Positions 26,350-35,618 of a DNA stretch of 64,000 nucleotides are shown one piece after another. The translations under genes were made by a program, and so were the position numbers. Each line of letters opens with the position of its first letter. Positions within the stretch are counted from its first letter, which is position 1. The stretch covers positions 84,495-148,494 of the forward strand of contig NZ_JAMXBH010000013.1 of assembly GCF_023913735.1 (NCBI RefSeq), written 5' to 3'. Below the pieces are notes generated by a model. That model saw only the letters and a program-made list of their open reading frames with translations. It made no database searches and was not told where the DNA came from. This DNA comes from Pseudarthrobacter raffinosi. Its GTDB lineage: Bacteria; Actinomycetota; Actinomycetes; Actinomycetales; Micrococcaceae.

Positions 26350-26371
26350 AGTTCGGATTTCTATCCGAACT
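26350..26371. promoter_or_regulatory. Inverted repeat between hxlB and the LuxR-type regulator
   Basis: Perfect 9-bp arms AGTTCGGAT and ATCCGAACT with a 4-nt spacer (TTCT). It lies about 40 bp upstream of the hxlB start and about 107 bp upstream of the divergent regulator. A second related element, TTTCGGATAG at 26436-26445, lies closer to the regulator. Likely operator of the LuxR-type protein. Confidence 0.65.
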
Positions 26372-26477
26372 TATGTCCATCTTCCCTGATCGAATGGATG
26401 GGCATAACGCTGTTTTGTGACGGTTCTAACTACCCTTTCGGATAGTCGCTCGGTCCACGACTGGCTAGGCTGTATGG

Positions 26478-27791
26478 ATGAGCGCTCTCGTAGAACACCA
26501 GGAAACGGCGGCGGTGATGACACTTCCAGATGTGCAGGGCACGTTTCTGCAGGCAGTCTCAGCTTTGGCTGACGCTCCCCTGACTCAGATTGCGGAGCGG
26601 CTCCGCGACGCCTTATCCCCTTATGTGTGGAGTAGCGCACTGGTCATTTTCACCGAAGACTGTACTGGCCGTCCGCAGAAAAAAGCCGGTGACGACGTCA
26701 TCATTTCAAGGGTTTCCATCGCAGAGCTGGAACGACTGCGGGCCTCCCTTCACAACGATGGCCCATGGCAGGGGGATGCAGAGGTAGCCGGTACGCCGCG
26801 AAGGGTGCTCGCCATCAAGTTCGCGCCAAGTAACGCGCTCCTCGTCATCACCGAACCCAATCCAGTTGAAGCAGATTCTGCACAAGGATCGCCCGTGGCA
26901 TTGGTGGAATACCTGTGGCAGATCGCGGCGCGGCGAATACAAGAGAAAGTCGCTGACGCGCCACCGTCCTATCTGATGGAATCACGGGCAGCCTCCACGG
27001 AACGTGTCCGGGTGACAGCAGAACTCGTGGACATGCATTCCACCACACTAGAAACGCTGCTGGCGGCACTGCGCGCGTCATCCCTTGATGACGCCTCAGC
27101 GCGCTCGACCGTCAGCGACCTGACGGCCAGAGCTCTCGTGGCCCTTCGCACTGTCAGCGACCGCACCACAGACCTGGTTGAAGAACCCGTCGCCATGGCC
27201 TTTGGACGACTCCAAGAGGACCTGCGCCCGTTGACCCGTTTCAGCGGCGTTAATGTTCAGTTCATTGAGCCACCGCTGAACGGGAGGGCGCTGCCGGGCG
27301 AAGTCGCTCATGCGGCACGAGCAGTCGTCCGCGGACTGGTTCTGGCCATGATGGAACAACCGGAAGTCAGGAGGATCCGTGCGCAGTGGGACTGCGACGG
27401 GGATAACCTCCTGGTCAATGTCCGCGACGACGGGCAAGGCGCACTTTCGGCCGACGCGACCACTATCGGCCGCTTAGAGCGACGCGTTCAGGCCCTTTCC
27501 GGAAATATGCAGATTGACGTCATGCCAGGATGGGGCGCCGACGTTTCGGTTACGCTCCCATTGGACGCCCCGACTGGCCCGATAGGGGACGTCACGGGCT
27601 GGAATCTGGCTGCACGTGAACTTGAAGTCCTTCAACACTTGGCGGCAGGTCAACGGAACCGAAGCATCGCATTGGCGCTCAATATCAGCGAAAACACAGT
27701 CAAGTTCCACGTGCGTAACCTCTTCAAAAAGCTCAGTGTCAGTTCGCGCACAGAAGCCATTGCCCTGGCGCATAGCCACGGAGTTCGCTGA
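26478..27791 (+). CDS. LuxR-type regulator with histidine-kinase-like ATPase region
   Basis: A 437-residue regulator. The N-terminal ~170 residues look like a GAF-type sensory fold. Residues ~175-250 form a helical segment, and ~260-365 resemble the ATPase domain of NarL-partner kinases (VRDDGQGALSADATTIGRLERRV split over the region, then GWGADVSVTLPL). The last ~65 residues are a LuxR DNA-binding domain (LAARELEVLQHLAAGQRNRS, NISENTVKFHVRNLFKKL). No receiver domain is present, so sensing and DNA binding are in one chain. It is divergent from hxlB and likely controls it in response to formaldehyde or a related signal. Confidence 0.85.
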   Translation: MSALVEHQETAAVMTLPDVQGTFLQAVSALADAPLTQIAERLRDALSPYVWSSALVIFTEDCTGRPQKKAGDDVIISRVSIAELERLRASLHNDGPWQGDAEVAGTPRRVLAIKFAPSNALLVITEPNPVEADSAQGSPVALVEYLWQIAARRIQEKVADAPPSYLMESRAASTERVRVTAELVDMHSTTLETLLAALRASSLDDASARSTVSDLTARALVALRTVSDRTTDLVEEPVAMAFGRLQEDLRPLTRFSGVNVQFIEPPLNGRALPGEVAHAARAVVRGLVLAMMEQPEVRRIRAQWDCDGDNLLVNVRDDGQGALSADATTIGRLERRVQALSGNMQIDVMPGWGADVSVTLPLDAPTGPIGDVTGWNLAARELEVLQHLAAGQRNRSIALALNISENTVKFHVRNLFKKLSVSSRTEAIALAHSHGVR

Positions 27792-28232
27792 CCATCAACG
27801 TCCTCCTTCCGTCGCCTGCAGCAATCATCTGCGCCTAACGGCGCGCCATCCGGACTAAGGTCTACGATTTGGGAAATCGGATGCGAACGGCGCTGCCCGG
27901 CCTTTTGCGGCGCAAGCGCAGAAAAACTTCCCACGCCCAATCTCGATGCTGGCTTTCTCATGACTATGGCTGATGCCGGACTGACACCCTGCCCCAACCT
28001 AAGCAGGATTACCCACAAGCGCTAGAGCGGCACATGCAGCCCGGCACCACAGCCAGTTTTATGTACACCCCAGTTAGGCGTCAGGCTTCCACTCAAACAC
28101 CGTCAGGATAGGGTCCGAAAGGTGTTTCCTGCAGCCTCCTGATGAGCAGTCCTAGATTCCAATCTGACATCTGTTAGCGGGTACGCCCTGCCCCGGTGCT
28201 TGGCTTCGATGAGCCGCCCTTTGTGCTGCGGT
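27792..28232. other. Intergenic region between LuxR-type gene and conjugation operon
   Basis: About 440 bp between convergent genes. No gene, clear terminator or repeat was recognised. Confidence 0.4.
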
Positions 28233-28796
28233 CTATCCGGTTGCTGCTGTCGCTCCCAGTTCGGCAAGGAAGTCGAAGAAACCGGGATCGGTTGATGGCC
28301 TGAAGGAGGGCCGGTGATCGACGTGGCTTCCTTCGTTGATGCACTCACTAAAGCCCCAGGGTTTGGACCTGATGCGTTCGAGCATGGGCCAAAATGTTCC
28401 GTCGTGCCAGGTGGCCGCGTCCGTCACTGCATTCTTGTGACCGTAGTATGCGGCCTGCCATGCCACCCATGCGGCCGTGAGTTCTTCAACGACGGCTGTA
28501 TGGAGGTACCAGCACCCGAGGATCCGGGAATTGTCCGTGACACCGTAGCGTTCGTTGATCCAGTCCACCCAGGCGCCCAGAGCCTCCATCAGCTTCGCGG
28601 CGTCGGGTCCGGTCAGCTCTTTCCAGTTCCAGGGCGCAGGTTTGTTCTTGGGCGGGACAGCAAGAAGATCGTCCATCATCTCCACCAGGGCCTGCATGCC
28701 CTCCTGGAGGGCACCTATCTGGCCGACGTGGGACAGGACGATATCTTCCACGGAAGGAACCTCAACACCGGCCCCTTCCTCAGGTGTGGTGATCAT
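28233..28796 (-). CDS. DUF4913 family protein
   Basis: A 187-residue protein. The segment NWKELTGPDAAKLMEALGAW, the WCY-type LGCWYLHTAVVEELTAAWVA and WQAAYYGHKNAV match the DUF4913 pattern often found next to conjugation ATPases of actinobacterial plasmids. Function is unknown; a role in DNA processing or coupling is only suggested by context. It is the last gene of the conjugation operon and overlaps the coupling-protein gene by 4 nt. Confidence 0.75.
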   Translation of the reverse strand: MITTPEEGAGVEVPSVEDIVLSHVGQIGALQEGMQALVEMMDDLLAVPPKNKPAPWNWKELTGPDAAKLMEALGAWVDWINERYGVTDNSRILGCWYLHTAVVEELTAAWVAWQAAYYGHKNAVTDAATWHDGTFWPMLERIRSKPWGFSECINEGSHVDHRPSFRPSTDPGFFDFLAELGATAATG

Positions 28797-30556
28797 GCCT
28801 TATCCCCTGCTGTGCCGCCGGCGACGGCGGCTTCAGTGAGCTGGTCGTGCTGGTATTGGTTGGCTGCGTTCGCTTCCTTGAGTGACTGCGCCGCTTTCTT
28901 GTCTTTGGTGATCTGGTCGGCGTCGGGACGTTCCCACCAAGGGGTGAGCTTCACGCGGGCCGGGGCCACGTTGCTGTAATGCATGAAGGCCTCCCCCACG
29001 GGCAGTTGCTGAATCTCGTAGCCGCGGATAACCGGACGTTCTTCCTCACTGGTGGTCCGTGAGGACCCGTTCCTGCCATGGGAGGTCGAAACCCGCTGGT
29101 GCCGGGTGGTTCCCGCGGCACGGGCGATCTTGTCGAGTTCATCGAGTTCTTCCAGGCCAGGCAGGAACAGCCGGATCGAGGACGTTCCACGGATGGCCGT
29201 GGCGGCCTCAGCACCCCACCGTTGACGGTTCTGGGCAAAGGACTGGCTGAATCCGATGATGCGGATCCCGCGGCCACCGGAGTCTGAGAGCGCGCCGGCC
29301 ATGTCCGGGATGGCGGCAACGTTCGGTGCCTCGTCCAGGACCATGGTCAGGACCGGCCACAGCCGGCCCCCTGGCGCGCCTTGGGAGATGCGCTGGGCCT
29401 TGCGGAACATGAAGTCAGCGAACATGGCCACCAGTGGTGCCACCGGCGAACGTTCCCCGTCGGTGAGCAGGTACATGGTGTTCGGCTTCTCAAGGAACTT
29501 CTCCATGGTGAATCCTTCGCACTTGCGCGGGCTCAGGATGTGCATTGCTTTGGGAGAGGACAACGGTTCGAGCAGGCCCGCGAGGGTTTCCTGGATGGAG
29601 TCCACGGTCTCACCGGCGCGTGAGGAAATCAGCGCCTGCAGCCGGGAGGTGAACGCTGCGGGTGCGTTGTGCCGGCGGAGGATATCCAGCGGTTCGGTGT
29701 TGGAGAAGTTGTTGGTCCACTTCACAATGTCCTCGACACTTTTCCCGCCCAGCGCTGCTGCGTGAAGGAACCGGCCGAGGACGGCGGCTGCTTTGGAGTT
29801 GAAGAAGTCCCCGTTTTTGACGTCCCCCATGGGTTGGGCGCCGGCCCAGGCCTTCCCGCGGGCCAGGGCTTCGTCGGGGTCCTCGCACCCGTCGATGACG
29901 TTCCAGCGCACTTTGTTGTCCCAGCCGGAAATGTCCTGGAGGTCGAACACGGAAACCTCACCCTTGCGCTGTCGCGCAACGGCGGTGAGCATCGGCAGGT
30001 CATTTTTGGTGGAGGTGGCGATGACGGCACCTGGTGCGTCCAGGACGATGCCGACGGCCAGGAACAGGGTTTTGCCGGAGCGCTGCGGGGCGAACACCCA
30101 CATCGAATCCTCGTGCTGGACGTAAAGAGTCTGCCCGTCGAGCTTGCACAGCGCGACGATCATCTCATCCTCGGTGGCCTCCGCAGGGAGTTCCAGGGAC
30201 TGCTTGGCTTTGGCCAGGGCAGCTTTCTTGCCCATCCGCTTTTCCAGGTCCTTGTAGCTGGGCAGGCCATCATCGCGATGGCGTGTGGAGCCAAACTTCG
30301 CGCTGAGGAATGCCGCCCCGACGATGGACAGGATGGCCAGGACGGCGAGAATCCAGGTGGCTGCGCCGGGCCAGGCGAATTCGCCGGCCTTGATCTTCGC
30401 CCAGAGCGCTTCAAAGTCCGTCCACGGCATCCCGGTCGGCGTGATCAGCTCACCAAGGAAAGCGGACACCCATCCCAGGACGATCAGGACGCCAATGATG
30501 ATGGCCAGGCCGATCTTCATGACCGAGTCTGTGGACATGCCCTTGCCGGTGCTCAT
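28793..30556 (-). CDS. VirD4/TraG-type coupling ATPase of conjugation system
   Basis: A 587-residue protein with two N-terminal membrane segments (about residues 13-35 and 65-88) and a RecA-like core. Walker A is APQRSGKTLFLAVG near residue 155; Walker B is LTMVLDEAPNVA near 405. Other family features are STKNDLPMLTAV and GIRIIGFSQSFAQNRQRWG. Such coupling proteins bring the relaxosome to the secretion channel. It overlaps its neighbours by 4 nt on both sides. No relaxase gene is in the window. Confidence 0.9.
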   Translation of the reverse strand: MSTGKGMSTDSVMKIGLAIIIGVLIVLGWVSAFLGELITPTGMPWTDFEALWAKIKAGEFAWPGAATWILAVLAILSIVGAAFLSAKFGSTRHRDDGLPSYKDLEKRMGKKAALAKAKQSLELPAEATEDEMIVALCKLDGQTLYVQHEDSMWVFAPQRSGKTLFLAVGIVLDAPGAVIATSTKNDLPMLTAVARQRKGEVSVFDLQDISGWDNKVRWNVIDGCEDPDEALARGKAWAGAQPMGDVKNGDFFNSKAAAVLGRFLHAAALGGKSVEDIVKWTNNFSNTEPLDILRRHNAPAAFTSRLQALISSRAGETVDSIQETLAGLLEPLSSPKAMHILSPRKCEGFTMEKFLEKPNTMYLLTDGERSPVAPLVAMFADFMFRKAQRISQGAPGGRLWPVLTMVLDEAPNVAAIPDMAGALSDSGGRGIRIIGFSQSFAQNRQRWGAEAATAIRGTSSIRLFLPGLEELDELDKIARAAGTTRHQRVSTSHGRNGSSRTTSEEERPVIRGYEIQQLPVGEAFMHYSNVAPARVKLTPWWERPDADQITKDKKAAQSLKEANAANQYQHDQLTEAAVAGGTAGDKA

Positions 30557-32145
30557 GCTGCTTCCTCGTGTGCGCTGGCCTCTACGTCGTTCAGTGTTGC
30601 GGTGGATTTCATGGCTTTGTCCGTGTCGGTCAGTTCGATTTCGAGGGCGCTGCGGACGTGGATGGCGATGAAGGGGTCCTTGGCTCCGATCCGCATCATG
30701 CAGGTGCCTTTGGTCAGGGATGAGATGTCGGCCGCGGACCCTGACGGGAGGTTGAACATCCGCTCACACGCCCAGGCGTCATCGGATTTTTGCTGCTTGT
30801 ACAGCAGGACGGTGCCGCATTCTTTGAGCATGGCGATGGCGGGGCTGTCTTCGGGAATGTCGGAGATGTGGTGGAAGGCGAACATGCATGAAAGGGACAG
30901 GGCGCGGGAAAGTTTGGTGTTCCGTCGGGTGACCTTCGCGACCGAGCCCTGGACGGTGTGCCAGGCTTCCTCGATGACCAGGACCGTGGGGACCGGTTCG
31001 GTCTGGCGGTAGAGGGTGTTCGCCAGCCAGGTGTTGATGATCGTCATGACGATGGCCAGTGCCGGACCGTCTTCCGGGAGCAGGGACACGTCAAAGACGG
31101 TCAGGCCTGCGTTGAGGGTGATTTCCTCGCTGGTTGGACCGTCGATCAGGCCGGCCAGGTCGTCTTCAATCATGCGTTCGAGTTCGAATGCGGGGTCCTG
31201 GCCCCACTGGCGCAGTTCCTCTACCGTCAGGTTTGAGGCTTCTGCGGTGTCCTTGTCCGGTGAGTACAGCGCGGTGAGCACGTGCCGGACGTGCGCGATT
31301 TCCCCGGCGGCCGCTGCGGCCCGCAGCGCCTGCTTGTGGGCCATGCGGACGGCTTTGCCTTCCTTGGGCAGCAGCGGCCGGCCTAGGGCCTCTTCCACGA
31401 CGGCGCGGACGAGCATGGACTGTCCTGCCGGGGTGGAGAGTGCTGTGTCGTCGTGGTTGTCTTCGTGGAGGCGGGCTGCGATCCGGGGGTCCAGGATGTT
31501 GATCCTTGCCCCTCCCCCGCCGACCATGAACTTCACCGGAGTAATGTCCAGCCGTTCGGCCAGGGAGGTGTATTCGCCGCCGTTCTGGTCCAGCTGGTAT
31601 TTCTTATCGATCACTACGACGCGGCGGCCGAGGATCAGCTGACGCAGGACCGCCCAGGTTTTGATGCCCGAGGACTTGCCTTGGCCGAGGTCTCCGATGA
31701 AGCAGACGTTCGGGGATTCGAGCTCGTTGCCGTAGGACGTGAAGGGATCGTGGACGATCATCCACCCGGAGCCGGCGTCGATCCCGAACGCCAACCCGCG
31801 GTGTGAGGTGGGTGGGGAGGCGATGGCCATGTGTGAAAATTCCATCTGCCGGGTGGAGGACAACACGCCAGGTGCGGCAGGGTCGTAGAACCCTAGCTGT
31901 GAGGCGCGGACGTGTCTGCGCTCATGGTGCCAGTGGGTGGATGCGGCCGCCTGCGCTTCTGCCCTCTGGCGGAGGCTGTCCCTTTTCTGGTCTGCCTTTT
32001 TCGTGGAGCTGGACCGGCGTTTGGCCGCGAGGGCATCTTCGGTGGCCGCCGCTGCCGCGTTGTGCTGGGAGGCCCGTGCGCGGCGGGATGTGGGGGTCAG
32101 GGCCCAGGGCATCCTCAGGCCTTTGATGAGTTTTTGCGTGTTCAT
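30553..32145 (-). CDS. VirB4/TraC-type conjugation ATPase
   Basis: A 530-residue ATPase. A basic N-terminal region precedes the motor domain: VCFIGDLGQGKSSGIKTWA is Walker A (about residue 150) and VPTVLVIEEAWHTVQG is Walker B (about 395). The C-terminal part has SCMFAFHHISDIPEDSPAI and LLYKQQKSDDAWACERMF, usual for the Streptomyces/Arthrobacter type. It powers assembly or substrate transfer in the type IV machinery. It is coupled to SCO6880-like and VirD4-like neighbours by 4-nt overlaps. Confidence 0.88.
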   Translation of the reverse strand: MNTQKLIKGLRMPWALTPTSRRARASQHNAAAAATEDALAAKRRSSSTKKADQKRDSLRQRAEAQAAASTHWHHERRHVRASQLGFYDPAAPGVLSSTRQMEFSHMAIASPPTSHRGLAFGIDAGSGWMIVHDPFTSYGNELESPNVCFIGDLGQGKSSGIKTWAVLRQLILGRRVVVIDKKYQLDQNGGEYTSLAERLDITPVKFMVGGGGARINILDPRIAARLHEDNHDDTALSTPAGQSMLVRAVVEEALGRPLLPKEGKAVRMAHKQALRAAAAAGEIAHVRHVLTALYSPDKDTAEASNLTVEELRQWGQDPAFELERMIEDDLAGLIDGPTSEEITLNAGLTVFDVSLLPEDGPALAIVMTIINTWLANTLYRQTEPVPTVLVIEEAWHTVQGSVAKVTRRNTKLSRALSLSCMFAFHHISDIPEDSPAIAMLKECGTVLLYKQQKSDDAWACERMFNLPSGSAADISSLTKGTCMMRIGAKDPFIAIHVRSALEIELTDTDKAMKSTATLNDVEASAHEEAA

Positions 32146-33707
32146 CGGATTCCTCTCGTGAAAGGCATGGTGGTGATCAGGGCCAGATCGTTGCGGTGAT
32201 CCATCCAGTCAATGAATTCGATCCCGGCGTCCGCGGCGGCCGCCTCGATCAGGTCAGCGGTGGCCAGCAGCTCATCTTCTGATTCGACGGAGTAGGAGAT
32301 GTAGAGGGCGTAGGAGGCTCCGTGGTGACCGGAGCCGGGCCGCAGGTCAAGGAGCCGCTGCCGGGAGGCGCCCATCAACACCTCTTCGGAACCGTCAGAG
32401 AGTTTCCCGGATTTGCGGACGTCGTTGTCCTTGGCGATATCCATGGCGGCGTCCGTGCGGGCCTTGCCTCGTGCTTTGCGGGCATCCTCCAGTTCCATGA
32501 CCATGGACACGGAATGCACGACCGCCGGCTGGATACCGCTGACCAGCGCCTGGAGCGCCGAGACCGGGACGGCTTCGGGGCTGAACGCTGAGGCCGGGAC
32601 GTATCCGGTGCGGGTATGCCAGCGGCCGTTGACCACCACTGAGGATTCAGAGCTTTCCCCGTCCAGGTGCTGCCAGCAGTCGGCCAGGTCAGCGCCTTCG
32701 TAGTCGTCGATGTCGTAATCGGGGTCCTGTAAATGTCGCAGCAACCCGGCTATCTGTCCTGGTCCCAGGGTCCGGTAGTCCTGAATGGAGCCCATCATTT
32801 GCGCCTGGGACAGGGCCGAACGAATCTCCTGATAGATCGCCAGGCCGAGCCCGGTGTCACCAGCTCCGAGCTTGTCTGCTTTCAGTGACAGGGTGGCGGA
32901 CTTGGGAATCCGGAACGTTTCGTAGGTCCGGTGTTGTTCAGAGCGGGACTGGAGTGTTTGCACCAGATCCCCGTAGGAGGCCAGCAGAATCTTCTTCACT
33001 CCCGGGGCCTGGCGGTCCCTGATCCAGATCAGGTGATCCGTGGAGTCCATCGGCACCGCACGGGAGAGCGACTGCACGTGCGTGACCAGGGACTGCCGGC
33101 GGGCCAGACGTGCCAGGAACTGGCCCCTGGCCACGTAGGCGGAATCCTCCCGGGTTTCCTCGCGGATACCGGAGGAGGAGCCCATGACCTCGACGGTGAC
33201 GGTGTAGTACGGGACTTTGATGGCGCCCTGGTGCCGGAACACTGTCATGGGCCCGCCCGGGGTTATGACGGTGAAGGCGCGCACGTCCCCGACCATGAGC
33301 GGGACATTGTTCTTGTGCCGGACCGGGACCTCGATCATGCCGTTCTCGTCTGCCTGGGCACGGTCGGCCTTGCCTGCCTTAACCATTCGCGTCTGGTCCC
33401 GGAATTTCACGGGAACGAACGTTGCGGTCTTGTTCTTCTTCCGTGCCCGCTGATGCCTGGCCTCGACGTAGAGGGCGCCCAGGGAGCGGTGTCCGGTCAT
33501 TTTGCTTGGTGTCGTCAGGGCTACCCCGGCAAAGACCACGACGGCCGCGATCAGGAGTCCCACCCAGATCATTGCCGCTGAGGCGGCAATGGCGAGGACG
33601 CCAAGACCGACCGAAATGCTTAGGCCAATCCATTCCGGTCCGGTCCTGTTCCCACCGAACAGGCCACGGCGTGAGACCTCACCGCCGACAACGACCATTC
33701 TTCCCAT
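32142..33707 (-). CDS. SCO6880-like conjugation membrane protein
   Basis: A 521-residue protein with two close membrane segments near the N-terminus (about residues 27-65) and a long cytoplasmic part resembling the N-terminal portion of VirB4 proteins, without a Walker motif. Recognisable elements are GHRSLGALYVEARHQRARKK, DSTDHLIWIRDR and GYVPASAFSPEAVPVSALQA. It is named after a Streptomyces family always found with a VirB4-like ATPase, and it overlaps that gene here. It probably anchors the ATPase to the membrane. Confidence 0.85.
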   Translation of the reverse strand: MGRMVVVGGEVSRRGLFGGNRTGPEWIGLSISVGLGVLAIAASAAMIWVGLLIAAVVVFAGVALTTPSKMTGHRSLGALYVEARHQRARKKNKTATFVPVKFRDQTRMVKAGKADRAQADENGMIEVPVRHKNNVPLMVGDVRAFTVITPGGPMTVFRHQGAIKVPYYTVTVEVMGSSSGIREETREDSAYVARGQFLARLARRQSLVTHVQSLSRAVPMDSTDHLIWIRDRQAPGVKKILLASYGDLVQTLQSRSEQHRTYETFRIPKSATLSLKADKLGAGDTGLGLAIYQEIRSALSQAQMMGSIQDYRTLGPGQIAGLLRHLQDPDYDIDDYEGADLADCWQHLDGESSESSVVVNGRWHTRTGYVPASAFSPEAVPVSALQALVSGIQPAVVHSVSMVMELEDARKARGKARTDAAMDIAKDNDVRKSGKLSDGSEEVLMGASRQRLLDLRPGSGHHGASYALYISYSVESEDELLATADLIEAAAADAGIEFIDWMDHRNDLALITTMPFTRGIR

Positions 33708-33737
33708 GATTGCCTACTCCCTTGGCTTTTGTACTGC

Positions 33738-35618
33738 TTACCGGCCACTGATGTGGTCGGTATCGGGTGCCATTGAGTTGACGCCCTGGCGGCCGCGCAT
33801 CGCGGCCTGTCGTGCGCTCTCCCGGCCTGCGAGCAGGAACGCTGTCGCCCCGCCGGCGGCGATCTTCGCGGAGCCCCGCGTCACCGCTGCCGTGCCTCGG
33901 CCGACAGCTGCAGCACCACCGCGCAAGGACTGAGCCGCCTTTCCTGAGGCAGTGCCCGACCGGTCATCGCGCTGCATCTCGCCGAGGGTGCGGGTATCCG
34001 GTGCCGGTTCGTCTCCGGATCCCTGGGCGGCAGAGCTCTGCCGTGCGGCTGCGCCGGAACCGCGCTGACCGCCGGCGCCGACACCGGCACCGGCAGCGGC
34101 CGTACCGCCGTCCGGGCTGGTCGGACCGGACCGTGAGGACCCGCCGGGGTGGTTGCTTCCGCCGGGGCCGGACTGGTTCTGTGCTGTCCGGCGTTTGCGG
34201 ATCATGGAGCTCATGGCAGCGCCCGCGCCGGCGACCATGGCAGCGCCAGCGATCGAGGGGCGGTTAGCTCCCAGGCTGGTCGCCGAGGACGGCAGGATCG
34301 GTACGAACTTGAACAACAGGGCCGGCGAGAACGCCAGCACCACCATGGCCGCCGCTGCAATGAACACCGACGATGCGTTGATCAGTGCGTCATCCGTTCC
34401 CTCCCCCTGGAACGCGGGGCGGTTACTGATGAAGCTGAACAAAGCACCCATCAGCAGGAGGATCAACGGCTTGGACAGTGCAATACCAAGCCACAGCGAC
34501 CCGGTCTTAGCCACGCGTGCACGGTACTGCGGGTGGATCATGAAACCGATCATCAAAGCCAAACCCACACCCAGCAGATACAGGGCCAGCGGCTGGAGAG
34601 CGAACAACCCCAGCAGCGCCCACGCCCCGATAAACAACAGGCCGAACAGCAGAACCGCGGCCAGCGGGCCGAACACGCCGGTGGACTCGTAAGAGGCGAA
34701 CCGGGAAATCGTGGTCGCGAAATCCATGATCTGGTTCGAGGTCCACGGGCTAATGGCCCCGGTGAGGCCCATCAGCGCGTTATTACCCACATACGCCAGC
34801 GCCGGACCGAAGATCGCCAACAGAATCGACAGCGGCCCGAACCAGAACAACGACTGCCGCACCGTATCGAAGTCGATCTTCTCGTCCGAGAGGTCCTTGA
34901 ACAGCTTGAAATACATCAACGCCAGGATCACGATGCCGATCCCCGAAAAAATCCCCCACATGTCCCTAAACGCATCATCAACCTGGAACTCGGAGACCCT
35001 CAGAAGGTTCATCAGAACCTCGTTCGTGGCTGTGACGCCGGCTTCCTTAGTCGAGTTGGCGAACTTCTCAAACCCGTCCTTGGCGTTGGCAATGAACGCG
35101 ACCGTGTCCACTGCACCCAGAACAAACTGTCCGCCAGGCTGCATGCCAACCGCCGTGCGCAATGCAACGCCGGCGAGGGGTGAAAATTCTTTCCATGCCG
35201 TCGAGACAGCACAGACGCCCAGGGCTGCCCGGTTGGCCCCTTCCTGGGCCAGGGCAGCGCAGAACTGGCCTTGGCTGGACTCTGGTTTGTAGTCGAGGGA
35301 TTGTTCCGGTGTGGTCAGGAAGCTGTTGAAAGCCCTGGAGGCCATGCCGTCGCAGTCCTGCCCGATCATCGTTGCACCAAGGAATTGAGGTGCACAGGCA
35401 CCCTCGGCAAGCTTCTGATTCAACCGGTCCCGAATGCCGTCCCGTTCAGAAGGAGGTAATCCGGCCAGACGTTTGAGCTGATCCGCATTCAGCTTCTCGG
35501 ATGCGTTGACTTCGTTTGTTGCCTGGGCAGCTCCCGCGGTGACAACGCCGACGCCCAGGAACAGCGCCAGGATCGCGGCCGCGAGCCGCAGGCGGGTGCT
35601 AGCGCGTAGCGTTCGCAT
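33738..35618 (-). CDS. VirB6/TrbL-like polytopic channel protein
   Basis: A 626-residue protein. An N-terminal signal peptide (about residues 1-33, ending in GAAQA) is followed by an extracellular domain with several cysteines (GACAP, GQDCDG, FCAAL, GVCAV), then about six to eight membrane segments between ~225 and ~455, and a long Gly/Ser/Ala-rich cytoplasmic tail. This is the usual layout of VirB6-like proteins in Gram-positive conjugation. It overlaps the upstream gene by 20 nt. Confidence 0.8.
   Translation of the reverse strand: MRTLRASTRLRLAAAILALFLGVGVVTAGAAQATNEVNASEKLNADQLKRLAGLPPSERDGIRDRLNQKLAEGACAPQFLGATMIGQDCDGMASRAFNSFLTTPEQSLDYKPESSQGQFCAALAQEGANRAALGVCAVSTAWKEFSPLAGVALRTAVGMQPGGQFVLGAVDTVAFIANAKDGFEKFANSTKEAGVTATNEVLMNLLRVSEFQVDDAFRDMWGIFSGIGIVILALMYFKLFKDLSDEKIDFDTVRQSLFWFGPLSILLAIFGPALAYVGNNALMGLTGAISPWTSNQIMDFATTISRFASYESTGVFGPLAAVLLFGLLFIGAWALLGLFALQPLALYLLGVGLALMIGFMIHPQYRARVAKTGSLWLGIALSKPLILLLMGALFSFISNRPAFQGEGTDDALINASSVFIAAAAMVVLAFSPALLFKFVPILPSSATSLGANRPSIAGAAMVAGAGAAMSSMIRKRRTAQNQSGPGGSNHPGGSSRSGPTSPDGGTAAAGAGVGAGGQRGSGAAARQSSAAQGSGDEPAPDTRTLGEMQRDDRSGTASGKAAQSLRGGAAAVGRGTAAVTRGSAKIAAGGATAFLLAGRESARQAAMRGRQGVNSMAPDTDHISGR

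Noticed and set aside
33738..35618. Plus-strand frames opposite the VirB6-like gene (e.g. 34149-35183)
   Set aside because: Arg/Gln-rich shadows of a membrane protein gene with a clear signal peptide and membrane segments.
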